DNA of 16,517 nucleotides from Candidatus Daviesbacteria bacterium. Lineage in GTDB: Bacteria > Patescibacteriota > Microgenomatia > Daviesbacterales > UBA10151. Below are positions 6,000 to 12,970 of the stretch, in pieces (the first letter of the stretch is position 1; the number at the start of each line of letters is the position of its first letter). The DNA lies in the NCBI GenBank assembly GCA_003519445.1, contig DOWS01000030.1:1-16517 (forward strand), in the 5' to 3' direction. The notes beneath the pieces are model-generated. The model was not told the origin of the DNA. It did no database searches and saw nothing but the letters and a program-made list of their open reading frames with translations. A program made the translations under genes and the position numbers.

Positions 6000-7517
6000 A
6001 TGGCAAACCCCACCTTTGGAGTAGAGATTGAAAAACCAGTCTCAAGTAAAACTACTGCTCAATCTCACCCAGTTTCTCAAAAGTTTTTTAAAAGATTAAA
6101 AAACGCTGCTGATAAAAGGAACGTAAAGCCACATTATCATTTTAGTGATAATAAACCAAAAGTCATTTTAGGAGTTGTTAGTAATGATTTAGGCGAACAA
6201 GGACTCGATAATGGGTTTAATTTACTCGAATCCTCTTTAAATTATCAATACTCACTTTCAGATCTTCAAAAAGCAGTAGGGATTGATCTTAAATCAACTC
6301 AGGAAGCTTTATCCTCTGAAGGAGCAACCATTACAAATATGTCAATTCATCCTTTGTGCAAAAGGGATATGAAAACCTACAGAAAAATGGTTGCTCCAAA
6401 AGGCATCTATAAATATATTTGGCATAGAGGTTGGGATCATACGGCAGGAATTGATGCTCGAGCGCAAAATAGCCCTACGACTGGAGTAAGTGTTTATCAA
6501 GCAGTAGATGCTGTCTCCGTGATAATTGCTGCAGGTGCTGCTTTTATTGCTCTTTTTGCCAATGGTCCTTTTGAGGAAGGAAAAAAATCCATCTATAAAG
6601 AAGCTAGATTAAATATGTGGAATAAGATGATGGGTCATTCTAAAGTGAAGGGTGATCTGATGACTACTAAATTTCCTCCTCACAGGTTTAAAAACTTAGC
6701 TCAGTATTTCAACTGGATGTTTGGAAAAGACACCCAAATTTATTTTGTACTGGCAAGAAATAACAACTCTAGTGACTATAAAAATATTGGAGATAAAATT
6801 TTAATCCCAAAAGGCAACTTATCTGTTTTAGAATATCTTTCAAAAAAGAAATGGGTCTCATATTGGTTTAAAGAGATCGACAAGAAAAATCCAAAAGAAG
6901 AGATGCTTACTCCCAGTATCTCTGACTTGGAAATTTTACAATACACCCAATTTACTGGAGCTAGAATTAGATTTAAGTTAAAAAATCAAAACAATTTTCC
7001 AATAGATGATTTCTTAAAAGCTTGCAAAGAAGAATCTAATAAAGTAGAGGATATCTTTGATGAATTTGGTGAATACTTTTATATCGAAGGCAGAGATCCA
7101 GGCGCTAATTTTCCTGATCAAGAAATTTTAGGAGCAGGAGAAAAAATTGCAAAATCAGTAGTTATATCACCCTCTGCTATTCAAGCGGGATTACTTAATA
7201 ATTTACAAGGGGTAAGCAGGTATATAAATCAATTTCCATGGAGTCAGCTTAGCAATTTACGGGAAGTTGCAGCAAAAGATGGCCTGCAAGGAAAAGTTGT
7301 TGACTTAACTATTGAAGAATTCACAAGAAATATTTTGGATTTAGCATCAGAAGGGTTAAATGCGGAGGAGCAATGGATGCTCGCATATCCAAGATGGGTT
7401 CTAGAAACAAAACAAAACGGTGCTGATAGAGCAATAAATTTCGTAAGAAAACACAAAAAAGGTAGTCTAAATGCTATAGTAGATTTAGTAAAGCAAAGGA
7501 AGATAGTATTAGTATGA
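6000..7517 (+). CDS. Glutamate-cysteine-ligase-like (GCS2 / plant-type) carboxylate-amine ligase, 505 aa
   Basis: Likely an ATP-dependent ligase joining a carboxylate, in known relatives the gamma-carboxyl of glutamate, to an amino group. Family features seen: FGVEIEKPV at residues 6-14; RDMKTYRKM and KGIYKY around 122-139; TTGVSVYQAVD at 160-170; ALFANGPFEEG at 184-194 with R203 and W207, very close to the ALFANSPF..G....R..W block of plant and proteobacterial enzymes; and YFYIEGRDPGANFP at 359-372 followed by SPSAIQAGLLNN, matching the E-x-R-x-x-D and LP-x-x-x-GLL elements. Length is typical. No glutathione synthetase gene is in view, so the acceptor may not be cysteine. There is no clear Shine-Dalgarno; the gene follows the previous stop by five bases and overlaps the next gene by four (ATGA), implying co-translation. 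The substrate is unknown; EgtA-like or YbdK-like activities are alternatives. Confidence 0.75.
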   Translation: MANPTFGVEIEKPVSSKTTAQSHPVSQKFFKRLKNAADKRNVKPHYHFSDNKPKVILGVVSNDLGEQGLDNGFNLLESSLNYQYSLSDLQKAVGIDLKSTQEALSSEGATITNMSIHPLCKRDMKTYRKMVAPKGIYKYIWHRGWDHTAGIDARAQNSPTTGVSVYQAVDAVSVIIAAGAAFIALFANGPFEEGKKSIYKEARLNMWNKMMGHSKVKGDLMTTKFPPHRFKNLAQYFNWMFGKDTQIYFVLARNNNSSDYKNIGDKILIPKGNLSVLEYLSKKKWVSYWFKEIDKKNPKEEMLTPSISDLEILQYTQFTGARIRFKLKNQNNFPIDDFLKACKEESNKVEDIFDEFGEYFYIEGRDPGANFPDQEILGAGEKIAKSVVISPSAIQAGLLNNLQGVSRYINQFPWSQLSNLREVAAKDGLQGKVVDLTIEEFTRNILDLASEGLNAEEQWMLAYPRWVLETKQNGADRAINFVRKHKKGSLNAIVDLVKQRKIVLV

Positions 7518-8623
7518 AAATTAAAAAAATTATTCTCCATAAGGTAGAGATCCCTATGGTAACTTCTTTTACCACTGCTTTTGGGACAATTACCAAAAAA
7601 CCTACTGTAATTGTCAAAATCGAGGACGAGCAAGGAGTAATTGGCTATGGCGAGTCAGCCGCTTTACCCTTCCCGTATTACAAACCGGAAACCACTGACA
7701 TTTGTATGCTGGTTTTAAAAGATTATATTACCCCTTTGGTTTTAAATAAGGACATTAAGGATGTTGGGGAGTTAATGAATTTATTAAAGCCTGTCAAAGG
7801 AAATAGTTTTTCTAAAACAGGCCTTGAGACCGCAGTTTGGATGATAACTTCTCTAACAGAAAATAAATCCTTAAAGGAAATTTTAGGGGGAACACAAAAT
7901 AAAATTGCAGTTGGAGAAAGTATCGGTATTAAAGAAACTAAAGAGGAGACTTTAGAAGAAGTTACACTGAGGTTAGGACAAGGGTTTAAAAGAATAAAGA
8001 TAAAGATAAAACCAGGGTGGGATATAGATTTAGTAAAAGCAATAAGGGAAAAATTTGGAGATATAGATTTAATGGTTGATGCTAATTCTTCTTATACCTT
8101 AGAAGATTTAGAAATTCTTAAGAAATTTGATGAATATAGTTTGACAATGATGGAGCAACCTTTAGCAGATGATGACATAATCGACCATTCTGTTTTGCAA
8201 AAACAAATTAAAACTCCTATTTGCCTTGATGAAAGTATCCACAATGCAGATGATGCCAGAAGAGCAATTTCCATAGGCGCTTGTAAAATTATCAATATAA
8301 AACCTGGCAGAGTAGGTGGACTATTAGAAAGTAAAAAAATTCATGATATTTGTCAGAAAAATAATGTCGGTGTTTGGTGTGGGGGAATGCTCGAAACTGG
8401 AATAGGAAGGGCTTTTAATATTGCTACTGCTTCTCTACCTAATTATCTTTATCCCGCTGATATGTCTCCAGTTAATTTTTTCTATAAAGATGATTTAGTA
8501 AAGGACAGCTTCTCTGTGGACAAGGAAGGCTATATCCAAATACCTACTAAGCCGGGATTAGGATTTGAAGTAGATGATAGAAAAATTGAAATGTATTCAA
8601 CAGAGAAGGTAGTTGTAGAATAA
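7514..8623 (+). CDS. Enolase-superfamily N-succinylamino-acid racemase / o-succinylbenzoate synthase (MenC-type), 369 aa
   Basis: Muconate-lactonizing subgroup enzyme that abstracts the alpha-proton of an N-acylamino acid or dehydrates SHCHC in menaquinone synthesis. The active site is complete: KIKIKPGWD with the K-x-K pair (K162, K164), metal ligands D189 (VDAN), E214 (MEQP) and D239 (LDES), K263 in NIKPGRVGG, and WCGGMLETGIGRA at 288-300, which marks the OSBS/NSAR group rather than L-Ala-D/L-Glu epimerases. The N-terminal capping domain (1-125) and the C-terminal PTKPGLGFEVD are typical. No other men gene is near, and an M20 deacylase gene starts after a one-base gap. That pairing is known from N-succinylamino-acid racemase systems that interconvert D- and L-amino acids, so the racemase reading is favoured. 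Overlaps the ligase gene by ATGA. Confidence 0.85.
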   Translation: MKIKKIILHKVEIPMVTSFTTAFGTITKKPTVIVKIEDEQGVIGYGESAALPFPYYKPETTDICMLVLKDYITPLVLNKDIKDVGELMNLLKPVKGNSFSKTGLETAVWMITSLTENKSLKEILGGTQNKIAVGESIGIKETKEETLEEVTLRLGQGFKRIKIKIKPGWDIDLVKAIREKFGDIDLMVDANSSYTLEDLEILKKFDEYSLTMMEQPLADDDIIDHSVLQKQIKTPICLDESIHNADDARRAISIGACKIINIKPGRVGGLLESKKIHDICQKNNVGVWCGGMLETGIGRAFNIATASLPNYLYPADMSPVNFFYKDDLVKDSFSVDKEGYIQIPTKPGLGFEVDDRKIEMYSTEKVVVE

Positions 8624-8624
8624 T

Positions 8625-9683
8625 ATGAACCAAGTTTTAAATCTAGCAAAAAAACTTATTGAGAAACCATCAACTTCTGATAATAAAAAAGCCCTGGATG
8701 AAGTTTTGAACATTTGCAAAAAAGAGCTATCAGATTTTGATCTCAAAGAATTTGAGGAAGAAAAAGTTAAAAGTTTACTCTTCTTTAATACTTCTACTGA
8801 AAAATTCAAAATTATTTTTAATGCTCATTTAGATATAGTGTCTGCAAAAAATAAGCAATATAGACCTTTTGAAAAAAATAAAAAATTATTCGGCAGAGGA
8901 TCCTATGATATGAAAACAGCTGCAGCTTGTATGATTCTTTTATTTAAAGAACTTTCTAAAAAAGTTAACTATCCGTTTGGATTACAATTAGTTACTGATG
9001 AGGAGGTTGGTGGATTTAAAGGAACTAAATATCAAATAGAGCAGGGTATCAGAGCAGATTTTGTGATAGCAGGAGAAAATACTGATTTAAAAATAAATCA
9101 CAAATCTAAAGGCATCATTTGGTTAAAAGTGAAAACAAAAGGGATTAGTGCTCATGGTGCATATCCTTGGCTAGGAGACAATGCAATCTGGAAAATGCAA
9201 AAATTTTTAGCCAGATTAGAAAAACTTTACCCAATTCCTAATAAGGAAGTTTGGTGCACAACAGTAAATTTATCAATGCTAGATACGCCCAATAAAACTT
9301 CTAATAAGGTACCTGATGCATGTAGCGCATTTTTGGATATAAGATATATTCCGGAGGATAAAGATAAGGTTATCGCAAATATAGAAAAGTTAGGAGATGA
9401 TTTTGGATTAGAAATAGTTTTAAAAGAGCCCGAACATTCAACAGACGAATCAAATCCATACATCCAAAAACTATCTAATTCTATAAGAGAAGTCACCAAT
9501 AAAGATGCAGAGTTAGTCAGTAAACCTGGAGCATCTGATCTTAGGCATTATAATAGGGTTGGTTGTGATGGCGTAACCTTTGGCATAATTGGAGATGGCC
9601 ATCATTCAGATAATGAGTGGGCAGATATTAAAAGCATCAAGCAGTATTACAATATTTTAGAAAATTTTTTGACAAAAATTTAA
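8625..9683 (+). CDS. M20 family metallo-deacylase / peptidase (ArgE/DapE/ACY1 type), 352 aa
   Basis: Di-zinc amidohydrolase of the M20 clan that removes acyl groups from N-acylamino acids or cleaves small peptides. Metal and catalytic positions are visible: H68-x-D70 (NAHLD), D95 in GSYDMK, E126-E127 in TDEEVGG (general base and metal ligand), E151 in GEN, H176 in ISAHGAYP at the lid domain, and H327 in GHHSDNE. The lid (dimerisation) domain runs from about 168 to 285. No signal peptide, so it acts in the cytoplasm. It is last in the operon; its start follows the racemase stop by one base. By analogy with racemase-desuccinylase pairs it probably hydrolyses the acylated product of its neighbours. 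The exact acyl group and whether it is L-specific cannot be told; a carboxypeptidase G2-like peptidase is the main alternative. The coding region is A+T rich (19 G+C in 8641-8700). Confidence 0.87.
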   Translation: MNQVLNLAKKLIEKPSTSDNKKALDEVLNICKKELSDFDLKEFEEEKVKSLLFFNTSTEKFKIIFNAHLDIVSAKNKQYRPFEKNKKLFGRGSYDMKTAAACMILLFKELSKKVNYPFGLQLVTDEEVGGFKGTKYQIEQGIRADFVIAGENTDLKINHKSKGIIWLKVKTKGISAHGAYPWLGDNAIWKMQKFLARLEKLYPIPNKEVWCTTVNLSMLDTPNKTSNKVPDACSAFLDIRYIPEDKDKVIANIEKLGDDFGLEIVLKEPEHSTDESNPYIQKLSNSIREVTNKDAELVSKPGASDLRHYNRVGCDGVTFGIIGDGHHSDNEWADIKSIKQYYNILENFLTKI

Positions 9684-9704
9684 AACTGTGGTAGGATAGA
9701 AATA
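9669..9704 (+). promoter_or_regulatory. Promoter of the cimA leader
   Basis: TTGACA (9669-9674, overlapping the end of the M20 gene) is followed after 17 bases by TAGGAT (9692-9697). The predicted start is 9704, one base before the ATG of the 23-codon leader ORF, giving another leaderless geometry. Confidence 0.65.
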
Positions 9705-9776
9705 ATGTCAAAGTTTAGGGGACAAATTATTAGAGAAATTATTATTGCCTCTCCGGCGGGAGGTTTTTTGCGGTAG
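9705..9776 (+). CDS. Putative leader peptide of cimA (23 aa, Ile-rich)
   Basis: The short frame from ATG 9705 to TAG 9774-9776 encodes MSKFRGQIIREIIIASPAGG and three more residues (FLR). Five ATT isoleucine codons lie in a seven-codon stretch (9726-9746), immediately before a terminator hairpin that starts at 9748 within the ORF. Isoleucine is the expected end product of the citramalate route encoded just downstream, so this has the form of a transcription-attenuation leader peptide: slow decoding of Ile codons would leave a ribosome over the 5' arm of the hairpin. Known analogues are the ilv and leu leader peptides of enterobacteria; the application here is inferred from layout alone. It could instead be a chance frame in a double terminator. 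Confidence 0.5.
   Translation: MSKFRGQIIREIIIASPAGGFLR
9748..9769 (+). terminator. Intrinsic terminator inside the leader ORF
   Basis: CCTCTC (9748-9753) pairs with GGGAGG (9758-9763), six pairs including one T-G, around the tetraloop CGGC, followed by six T (9764-9769). It could end the upstream four-gene transcript (M20 stop at 9683) and also act as the attenuator of the leader transcript. Confidence 0.75.
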
Positions 9777-9797
9777 TTTTTTAAAAATCTACGCAAA
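9767..9797 (+). other. Alternative hairpin overlapping the first U-tract
   Basis: TTTGCGGTAG (9767-9776) can pair with CTACGCAAA (9789-9797) with one bulged G. It uses the end of the first terminator's T-run and the leader stop codon, so it may compete with, or follow, the first terminator. Confidence 0.4.
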
Positions 9798-9801
9798 TTC
9801 A

Positions 9802-9830
9802 GACCTCGCCAATGGCGGGGTTTTTTAATG
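9802..9830 (+). repeat. 29-bp terminator-containing repeat, copy 2
   Basis: Second copy of 4322-4350, identical except for two loop bases. Here the final ATG (9828-9830) is not in frame with cimA. Confidence 0.75.
9804..9826 (+). terminator. Second terminator/attenuator upstream of cimA
   Basis: CCTCGCC (9804-9810) pairs with GGCGGGG (9814-9820) across AAT, then six T. It lies 33 bases before the cimA start codon, so it must be read through or disrupted for cimA expression. The same 5' arm is perfectly complementary to GGCGAGG at 9841-9847, giving an alternative fold. Confidence 0.7.
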
Positions 9831-9854
9831 GCCCGCCGAAGGCGAGGCAAGGAG
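9831..9854 (+). promoter_or_regulatory. Hairpin next to the cimA ribosome binding site
   Basis: GCCCGCC (9831-9837) can fold onto GGCGAGGC (9841-9848) around GAA with one bulged A. AAGGAG (9849-9854) follows immediately and lies five bases before ATG 9860. GCCCGCC can also pair with the GGCGGG arm of the preceding terminator, so this segment has at least three mutually exclusive partners. Confidence 0.5.
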
Positions 9855-9859
9855 AAAAT

Positions 9860-11398
9860 ATGGCAGAAACTTTAAGAATAGTAGCTTACGACACAACTCT
9901 TCGCGACGGCGCCCAAGACCCGCGCGCCAGATTATCTGTTGCCAAAAAACTAGCAATTGCAAGGCGGCTTGATAAATGGGGCATGCCTTATATTGAAGGC
10001 GGCTGGCCCGGGGCAAATGAAATTGACACTAAATTTTTTCAAGAGGCAAAAGGACTACTTCAACACAGTCAACTGGTAGCTTTTGGCATGACAGCAAGAA
10101 TTGGAGTTAAGCCTGAAAATGACGCCGGTCTAAATATACTTTTAAAAAGTAAAACAAAGGTTGTCACTATAGTAGGCAAAACATGGCTTCAAAATGTCAA
10201 ACGGGCCTTAAGAACTGAAGGGCTGCTAAATTTGGAAACTATCCAAAAAAGCATAGAATTTCTGACTAAAGAAGGCCGTGAGGTTTTCTTTGACGCCGAA
10301 CACTGGTTTGACGGATTTAGCCAAAACCCACAATATGCCATGGAAGCGCTGGAAGCATCTAAAGCAGGTGGCGCAACAGTACTTGCTTTATGCGACACCA
10401 GAGGAAGCTGTACACCGGAATTTATTTATCAAGCAATAAAAAAAGTTAGAAAAAGATTTCCGGACATGCAACTTGGCATTCACGCGCATAACGACAGCGG
10501 ATTGGCAGTTATCAACAGTGTTTGGGCTGTCAAAGCCGGAGCGCTGCAGGTGCAGGGAACAATCAATGGTGCTGGCGAGCGAACCGGCAATGTTGATTTA
10601 TGCGTAGTCCTGCCAACCGCAGAATTTAAATACGGTCTGAAAACCGGCCTTGATATGCAGCAAGTTACTGATGTGGCTCACTTTGTTGCCAGGCAAAACA
10701 AAATACCTGTTCCAGCTAACAACCCATATACCGGCATAAATGCTTTCCGTCACAAAGCAGGTTTGCATGCTTCCGGACAACAAAGAGACGCTGAAGCATA
10801 CCAACATGTAGATCCTACTTTAGTTGGCAATACTACTTCTTTTGTACAATCAGAACAAGGGGGAAGCACAAATGTAGAAATTATGGCCACCAAACACGGG
10901 TTTGAATTAAGCAGAAACAATCCCGCATTTACCAAGCTGGTTCAAGAGATGAAAAGACTAAAAGTGTTGGGCGATGCGCAGGAATTCTTGCTTTTGCATG
11001 AATTTTTAAGTTCGGGGGTGGAACCGTTTGATGTGCTTGACGGAAGCCGCGTAACAGATACTCGCGGACTGACTCCAGAAGCATATGTCAGGGTTCGGGT
11101 TAATGAAGATATGCATGAAAAAAAAGCCACAGGCGACGGTCCGATTAATGCTTTTGACCTTGCTTTAAAAAAAGCCCTGTTACAAAAATATCCGCAGATA
11201 AACAACATAGAAATTGATGATTACACTGTTACTCTCCCCCAAGGAGAAAGCGGATCAGCAGCCGAAGTTGAAGTTTATGTCCGGTTAAAAGCTAGTGGAG
11301 ACACTTGGACATCAATAGTCCGCGGAACCGATCAGCAAAGAACAGGAGAGGATGCGCTTATTCAAGGTTATAAATACCATCTACTTAAACAAATTTAA
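9860..11398 (+). CDS. cimA: (R)-citramalate synthase, 512 aa
   Basis: Condenses acetyl-CoA with pyruvate to (R)-citramalate, the first step of the threonine-independent isoleucine route. The N-terminal TIM barrel shows YDTTLRDGAQ (10-19, with metal ligand D11 and R15), IEGGWPG (45-51), FDAEHWFDGF (144-153), LCDTRGS (177-183), the metal-binding HAHND (208-212) and GAGERTGN (237-244). The linker has HKAGLHASG (298-306). The C-terminal LeuA-type allosteric domain contains DGPINAFDLAL (426-436). The GGWPG and DAEHWFDG elements favour the CimA subfamily over 2-isopropylmalate synthase. The start is ATG 9860 with AAGGAG at 9849-9854; the open frame upstream (to 9812) passes through the terminator and is rejected. 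No other Ile/Leu gene is in view. G+C is high (31 of 60 in 10321-10380), unlike the genes to its left, which may indicate separate origin. Its 3' end overlaps recJ by 14 bases. Confidence 0.9.
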   Translation: MAETLRIVAYDTTLRDGAQDPRARLSVAKKLAIARRLDKWGMPYIEGGWPGANEIDTKFFQEAKGLLQHSQLVAFGMTARIGVKPENDAGLNILLKSKTKVVTIVGKTWLQNVKRALRTEGLLNLETIQKSIEFLTKEGREVFFDAEHWFDGFSQNPQYAMEALEASKAGGATVLALCDTRGSCTPEFIYQAIKKVRKRFPDMQLGIHAHNDSGLAVINSVWAVKAGALQVQGTINGAGERTGNVDLCVVLPTAEFKYGLKTGLDMQQVTDVAHFVARQNKIPVPANNPYTGINAFRHKAGLHASGQQRDAEAYQHVDPTLVGNTTSFVQSEQGGSTNVEIMATKHGFELSRNNPAFTKLVQEMKRLKVLGDAQEFLLLHEFLSSGVEPFDVLDGSRVTDTRGLTPEAYVRVRVNEDMHEKKATGDGPINAFDLALKKALLQKYPQINNIEIDDYTVTLPQGESGSAAEVEVYVRLKASGDTWTSIVRGTDQQRTGEDALIQGYKYHLLKQI

Positions 11399-12953
11399 TA
11401 TCTTTTATTTTAAACTGTAATTTTTCAGAGCCATTATAATGGTCTATTTCCGGGGTATAAGCTAAATCAACCAGTTGGCCATTTTGTAATATACTTGCTA
11501 ACTCCCCCATGCCAAAGGCAATAAAGTCTACCCCACTGACACGGCCTTTAAGATGTTTTCCAGATCCTACGGTCCTCAAATCAGAAATTTGCATTCCTCT
11601 TGTAGTAAAAACAGGCCTCGGATTTCCAAAACCAAACGGTTCAAATCTTTGCAACTCACTGACTAATTTTTTAGTAATTTTTTTAATCTCAACTTCCGCA
11701 TCAATTTCCAAAACTTTTTCTGTTTCCGGCAAATCTATTACATGATCCTGCAACCGTTTCTTAAAAACTTCTATGTGTTTACTTAAAATGGAAAACCCGG
11801 CCGCCCCCGGATGCCCCCCCACATCAATTAAAATATCCGCATGTTTTCTGATAACTTCAACAATATTTACTCCATTGATAGAACGGGCAGATCCTTTAGA
11901 AATTTCCTCCCCCAGATAAATTGCAACTGCCGGACGGTTAAACTCATCACTAATTCTTCCTGCAACTAAACCTATTATTCCCTGATTCCAATTTTTATTT
12001 ATTAAAACATGAATATTATTTTTTTTATCAACCTGCATTCTTGCTTCATCCAAAGCATCCGCTGTCTGTTTTTGTCTTTCTAAATTGGTATCTGATAAAA
12101 GTTTTGAAAGCCTTTTGGCTTTTGCAGGATCTTTGGTGCAAAGCAGGCGAAGCGAGTCTATGGCATGTTCAAGTCTGCCCATGGCATTTATTCTTGGCCC
12201 TAAAATATGGCCGATTTCATAAGAGCCAATACTGCCTAAAGTAATACCCGACTCATCAATCAGTGACTGCAATCCCAAATTATTGGTATTATTTAGTATT
12301 TTTAAACCCTCAAAAACAAAAGCCCTGTTTAAGTAAAGAAGCGGCATTAAATCACAGACAGTAGCCAATGCCACAAATTGCAAAAGATCCTTGCTTAAAT
12401 CTTTTTTAATAAGATCTCTAACAAAACACCAGGCCACTGCTGCCCCGCACATCTTAAGGGAATGAACTATTTCATACGCATCGGGTTTTTGTTTACCCGG
12501 CACATGATGGTCAGTAATTATTAAATCCAAACCAATTTCTTTGGCAAATTCTGCTTGATCCACTGCCACAATTCCATTGTCAACAGTAATAACAACCGAA
12601 GCTCCGGAATCTTTGGCAAATTCCAAACCAAATTTTGACAATCCATACCCTTCTTTTTCCCGATGAGGAATATATGGTAAAACTTTAGCCCCCAGAGAGG
12701 TTAAGGCTTTGTATAAAATGGCGCATCCGCAAATCCCGTCCACATCATAATCCCCATACACAATTATCAATTCATTATTTTTTATGGCTTGTAAAATTCT
12801 TTTTTGTGCCTTTGCGATGCCGGGAATTTGCAGATCTTTTTCATAATCTATAATTTTTGGATTAAAAAAATTTTCTTTATCTAAAATCCCCCTATTGATT
12901 AATAATTGCTCAAGGAGAACTTCGCTTTTTTTAGGTAGTATCTTCCACTTCAT
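11385..12953 (-). CDS. recJ: Single-stranded-DNA-specific 5'-3' exonuclease RecJ, 522 aa
   Basis: DHH-family nuclease that degrades 5'-ended single-stranded DNA during recombination and mismatch repair. Seen in order: GDYDVDG (67-73, motif I), VDNG (124-127), the DHH motif as TDHH (147-150), CDLMPL (200-205), GPRINAMGRLEHA (252-264), SARSINGVN (355-363), and the DHHA1 signature GGHPGAAGF (379-387), followed by the C-terminal OB-fold-like domain with RFEPFGFGNP. Length is that of a core RecJ without extra C-terminal domains. It is divergent from cca with only 17 bases between the two start codons, and convergent with cimA, overlapping it by 14 bases. Start ATG 12953 lies close to the usual family N-terminus; no strong Shine-Dalgarno is present. 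Confidence 0.94.
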   Translation of the reverse strand: MKWKILPKKSEVLLEQLLINRGILDKENFFNPKIIDYEKDLQIPGIAKAQKRILQAIKNNELIIVYGDYDVDGICGCAILYKALTSLGAKVLPYIPHREKEGYGLSKFGLEFAKDSGASVVITVDNGIVAVDQAEFAKEIGLDLIITDHHVPGKQKPDAYEIVHSLKMCGAAVAWCFVRDLIKKDLSKDLLQFVALATVCDLMPLLYLNRAFVFEGLKILNNTNNLGLQSLIDESGITLGSIGSYEIGHILGPRINAMGRLEHAIDSLRLLCTKDPAKAKRLSKLLSDTNLERQKQTADALDEARMQVDKKNNIHVLINKNWNQGIIGLVAGRISDEFNRPAVAIYLGEEISKGSARSINGVNIVEVIRKHADILIDVGGHPGAAGFSILSKHIEVFKKRLQDHVIDLPETEKVLEIDAEVEIKKITKKLVSELQRFEPFGFGNPRPVFTTRGMQISDLRTVGSGKHLKGRVSGVDFIAFGMGELASILQNGQLVDLAYTPEIDHYNGSEKLQFKIKDIKFV

Positions 12954-12958
12954 TAGGG

Positions 12959-12964
12959 TAAAAT
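12959..12964 (+). promoter_or_regulatory. Possible -10 box of cca, leaderless geometry
   Basis: TAAAAT at 12959-12964 places the expected transcript start exactly at the A of ATG 12971. No good -35 box is seen at the right distance, so this rests on the box and spacing alone. Confidence 0.35.
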
Positions 12965-12970
12965 TACATC

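Noticed and set aside
7514..8623. Menaquinone MenC or L-Ala-D/L-Glu epimerase role
   Set aside because: No other men gene is nearby, and GGMLETGIGRA and NIKPGRVGG mark the OSBS/NSAR group rather than dipeptide epimerases. OSBS activity cannot be fully excluded.
9812..9859. N-terminal extension of CimA from ATG 9812
   Set aside because: The extension is read from the second terminator hairpin and its T-run; ATG 9860 has AAGGAG at the right distance and matches the family N-terminus.
9684..9859. T-box or amino acid riboswitch upstream of cimA
   Set aside because: I see no T-box consensus or known aptamer core; the leader ORF with hairpins explains the region better.
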